From: Panopea generosa
Taxonomy: Eukaryota; Mollusca; Bivalvia; Adapedonta; Hiatellidae
DNA: 64,000 bases
Assembly (NCBI GenBank): GCA_029582155.1
Contig: CM055909.1
Coordinates: 22,837,347-22,901,346 of the forward strand
Reading direction: 5' to 3'
In this document: positions 61,889 to 64,000 of the stretch, one piece after another
How the letters are laid out: every line of letters starts with the position of its first letter
Position numbering within the stretch: position 1 is the first letter of the stretch
The notes under the pieces: generated by a model
Seen by the model: the letters and a program-made list of their open reading frames with translations, nothing else
Told to the model about the DNA's origin: nothing
Database searches by the model: none
Position numbers and translations under genes: made by a program

Positions 61889-62067
61889 GGGGAAATATGA
61901 TAAAAAATCTTTGTAGATAGGTGTAATTTAATATTTGCGTTTTAGCAGTTTAAATATCACAAGAGTTCGAAGTAGAGGGGAGATATGATGAAAAAAAGTT
62001 TGTAGATAGATGTAATTCAATAGTAATGCTTTAGAAATTTAAATACCACAAGAGTTCGAAGTAGAGG
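61889..62067. repeat. 88-bp tandem duplication
   Basis: Two units ending CACAAGAGTTCGAAGTAGAGG, starting at about 61889 and 61977, roughly 85% alike. Confidence 0.85.
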
Positions 62068-62154
62068 TCAACATAATAGTAAAACGATGGGTTGAAACAG
62101 AATCTGTTTAATGGTATTAATACATTTCATGTTTAATGGTGGAAGACGACTCCA

Positions 62155-62315
62155 GACTCATAAACATGCATCTAAGAAGAACCACCGTCCTTCCGTAAGT
62201 AGCCGGTAAAGTGTCTGTAAATTGTTTGTTTTTATTGATCTAGGCTCGAACCCATGACCTCAGTGTTCAAAGGTATTGTAAGTGGTCTAAGCTCCTTAGA
62301 CCTCTCTACTCTGTA
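62155..62315 (-). mobile_element. tRNA-Leu-like SINE family D, copy 4
   Basis: The minus strand has AGGTCTAAGGAGCTTAGACC (A-box region), GAGGTCATGGGTTCGAGCC (intact B box, near 62250) and GGCTACTTACGGAAGGACGG (body). Best-preserved body copy of the family here. Confidence 0.75.
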
Positions 62316-62519
62316 CAAAGGATTTTTCATGAAAACACGTTCTATGTTTCGGTTTTTATTCAATTTAAATGTATGTATTAAATCTAGCTTGGTTCCTTCA
62401 TGGGTAGAATTTGTAACTTTTAAACATATGCTGATAAAGTGCCCTGTTCCAGAACGCAACTCCGTGGTAGGGGATTGAAACCATGACCATCCGTCCCTGC
62501 GTCGTGTGATCCACCTTTA

Positions 62520-62770
62520 GTTTATGACTATGTTTGACATGTGTACAAAGTTACCTTGAACAGTTTTCTGGTAAAACTCCGGAAACGGAGACTTTCGAAA
62601 TAGTTTGTTATTTGTTTTCATGGTTACAGAAAACATATTGAAAACAAAAAACTCTCTGATAGCCAAATTTACTACTAGACCACTAGATTGACATGTGTGC
62701 AAAGTTTCGTGAAGTTGTCTTATCACTGTTTTAGAGTTATGGTCCGGAAAGGCTATCTGCCGCACGACCA
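62520..62770. repeat. Mollusc-type dispersed repeat pieces
   Basis: TTGACATGTGTACAAAGTTACC (62533) and TTGACATGTGTGCAAAGTTTCG (62687) are two copies of a phrase followed by GTTATGGTCCGGA or similar. Such phrases are common in bivalve dispersed repeats. The 122-codon minus frame across it is not a gene. Confidence 0.45.
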
Positions 62771-63019
62771 GTGCCCATTTGAAAAAAAAAATCCACCATT
62801 CTTCAGTTAGTTTCTGTGAGACAGACGCGTGAACAATTCCAGTTAATACGGTAAGCACGTCGTAAACATGTCCAGTATGTTCCAAGGAAATGCATTATTT
62901 ATGATATAATACGGTCATTAGCGGGGAAATCACGGATTTCTTATATTTATGGCGCGGTACAAATGTAGGACTCAATCGTATGAACTAAGATTACTTGCAA
63001 TAATTCAAACTCAGATGTT

Positions 63020-63180
63020 CGTTTCAGGATCGGAGGGCCGTGGGTTCAATCCTGCACCACGGCTATTTGGTGTCCTTAAGAAGGACACTTTATCCGCATC
63101 TACTTAGTACTGGTTCAACGCAGAAAGACCTCGAGCATGATTTAGTCTAAGTTTGGCAATCGATGTAAAAGAAAATGTAT
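63020..63180 (+). mobile_element. tRNA-derived SINE family C, copy 3
   Basis: GGGCCGTGGGTTCAATCCTG (B box) and CACCACGGCTATTTGGTGTC are followed by CTTAAGAAGGACAC, TCGAGCATGATTTAG and CAATCGATGTAAAA, colinear with the minus-strand copy at 18930. The A-box part is poorly preserved. Confidence 0.75.
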
Positions 63181-63469
63181 CAAAATGTCCGTATATCACT
63201 ATAAGGAATGCCTGAGAGCGCATCTACCCTAGATCCGCCCCAGATACAAACAATTAAACCCATCTTACCCTGGTACAGCTATAAAAACAAGACCCGCGTG
63301 TGTATCTATTTGGTCGATCGAAGAGATAGTAATAAAAAACAAATAAATTTAAAAATATTGGAGATATGTCAAAACCTATACGCACTCTAGATTACTTTTT
63401 AATATTTAACTTAAAAGCTGACATACAAAGGAAACGGGGAGGGAATGATATGGATTTGATGTTGGCCGC

Positions 63470-63665
63470 ACACGCCATCGGTCGCAGGTTTGACTCCAAG
63501 CTCTACCCGATGAGCTCTCAAATACAATACACAGTACTGGGTTGCGTTCAGTTCGGTTTTAAACGTTTGCTAACGTTAGCTAACATATTTTCCTGGACAC
63601 TGATTCATCCTCAAATACGCACGATTTACTCGGCAATTTTAGGGAACCAGGCAGCAAAAACTGTG
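63470..63665 (+). repeat. Dispersed repeat family F, copy 2
   Basis: TTGCGTTCAGTTCGGTT, TTGCTAACGTTAGCTAAC, TTTCCTGGACACTGATTCA and TTTTAGGGAACCAGGCAGCA match 53150-53352. A B-box-like GCAGGTTTGACTCC just upstream (63487) suggests a tRNA-derived element. It lies within a 133-codon open frame (63366-63767), which is probably repeat-derived. Confidence 0.65.
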
Positions 63666-63769
63666 TCGCATTTGCTGTTTAACTGTGCTGAACGCAGACC
63701 TTGTTCTACCCTTGAACGGACTCGAAAGCGATTCGCAAAAGCTCTGAAAAGCTTACTTGGCAAATGAGC

Positions 63770-64000
63770 TAAATACATGAATATAAATAAAAGGAAACGA
63801 GCACGCCATCTCCTTTACTGTTCATGTGTTTGTACAGACACCGTGTTGCTTCTTCGTAATCACTTTCATACTCGATATATCGGGAGAGATACATTTTGAC
63901 GATACTGCCAACCAAAGTATCGTCACATTCGCAATATCGATGACGGTAAAGAAGAGTAGCTTGACTTGTGTCAGCGAAAAGTTCATTTTATCAAAAGTAT
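63770..64000. other. Window end, no feature seen
   Basis: Contains TATCGTCA-rich sequence and nothing recognisable. Confidence 0.4.

Overview
The window is 64 kb of AT-rich eukaryotic DNA that is almost entirely non-coding. It looks molluscan, probably bivalve: it has tRNA-derived SINEs, the dispersed element that ends in strings of 'gacggacagacgg', the GGGAGATAA motif common in molluscan repeats, very many microsatellites and minisatellites, and long introns. This is an inference from repeat character, not from a search. There are no bacterial-style operons, no CRISPR array and no intact transposon gene.

Only two host genes are well supported. At 6750-6821 (+) there is a complete tRNA-Asp(GTC) with a Pol III oligo-T terminator. 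At 14424-14535 (-) there is the first coding exon of a Polycomb group RING-finger protein of the PCGF2/PCGF4 (Mel-18/Bmi-1) class, with a start codon, the first half of the RING finger, a perfect splice donor and an upstream acceptor. The next exon was not found to its left, so most of 1-14423 may be intron of that gene; the 5' non-coding exon and promoter would lie to the right.

The most important structural point is 28482-49642. A 10.3 kb segment occurs twice in direct orientation at about 99% identity. The two copies abut the two sides of a run of exactly 500 N (38826-39325). Copy 1 runs up to the gap and copy 2 starts right after it. This is the pattern of two contig ends that overlap but were scaffolded without merging, so it is probably a false duplication. 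The segment holds at least seven unrelated tandem arrays, which probably explains the failed join.

Layout: 1-2.3 kb, four minisatellites; 2.3-12 kb, largely unique sequence with SINEs, a GATA-site cluster and the tRNA; 12.1-13.25 kb, a 63-bp satellite; 14.4 kb, the PCGF exon; 15-28 kb, unique sequence with SINEs, a 0.55 kb GTT/GGT array and a paired CTCGG..ATTTCCG motif; 28.5-49.6 kb, the duplicated segment and gap; 49.7-64 kb, microsatellites, a SINE with target-site duplications, a 50-bp satellite, a TTAA-flanked MITE with a long internal hairpin, a decayed LINE 3' end and more SINEs. Nearly all long open frames are by-products of tandem repeats.
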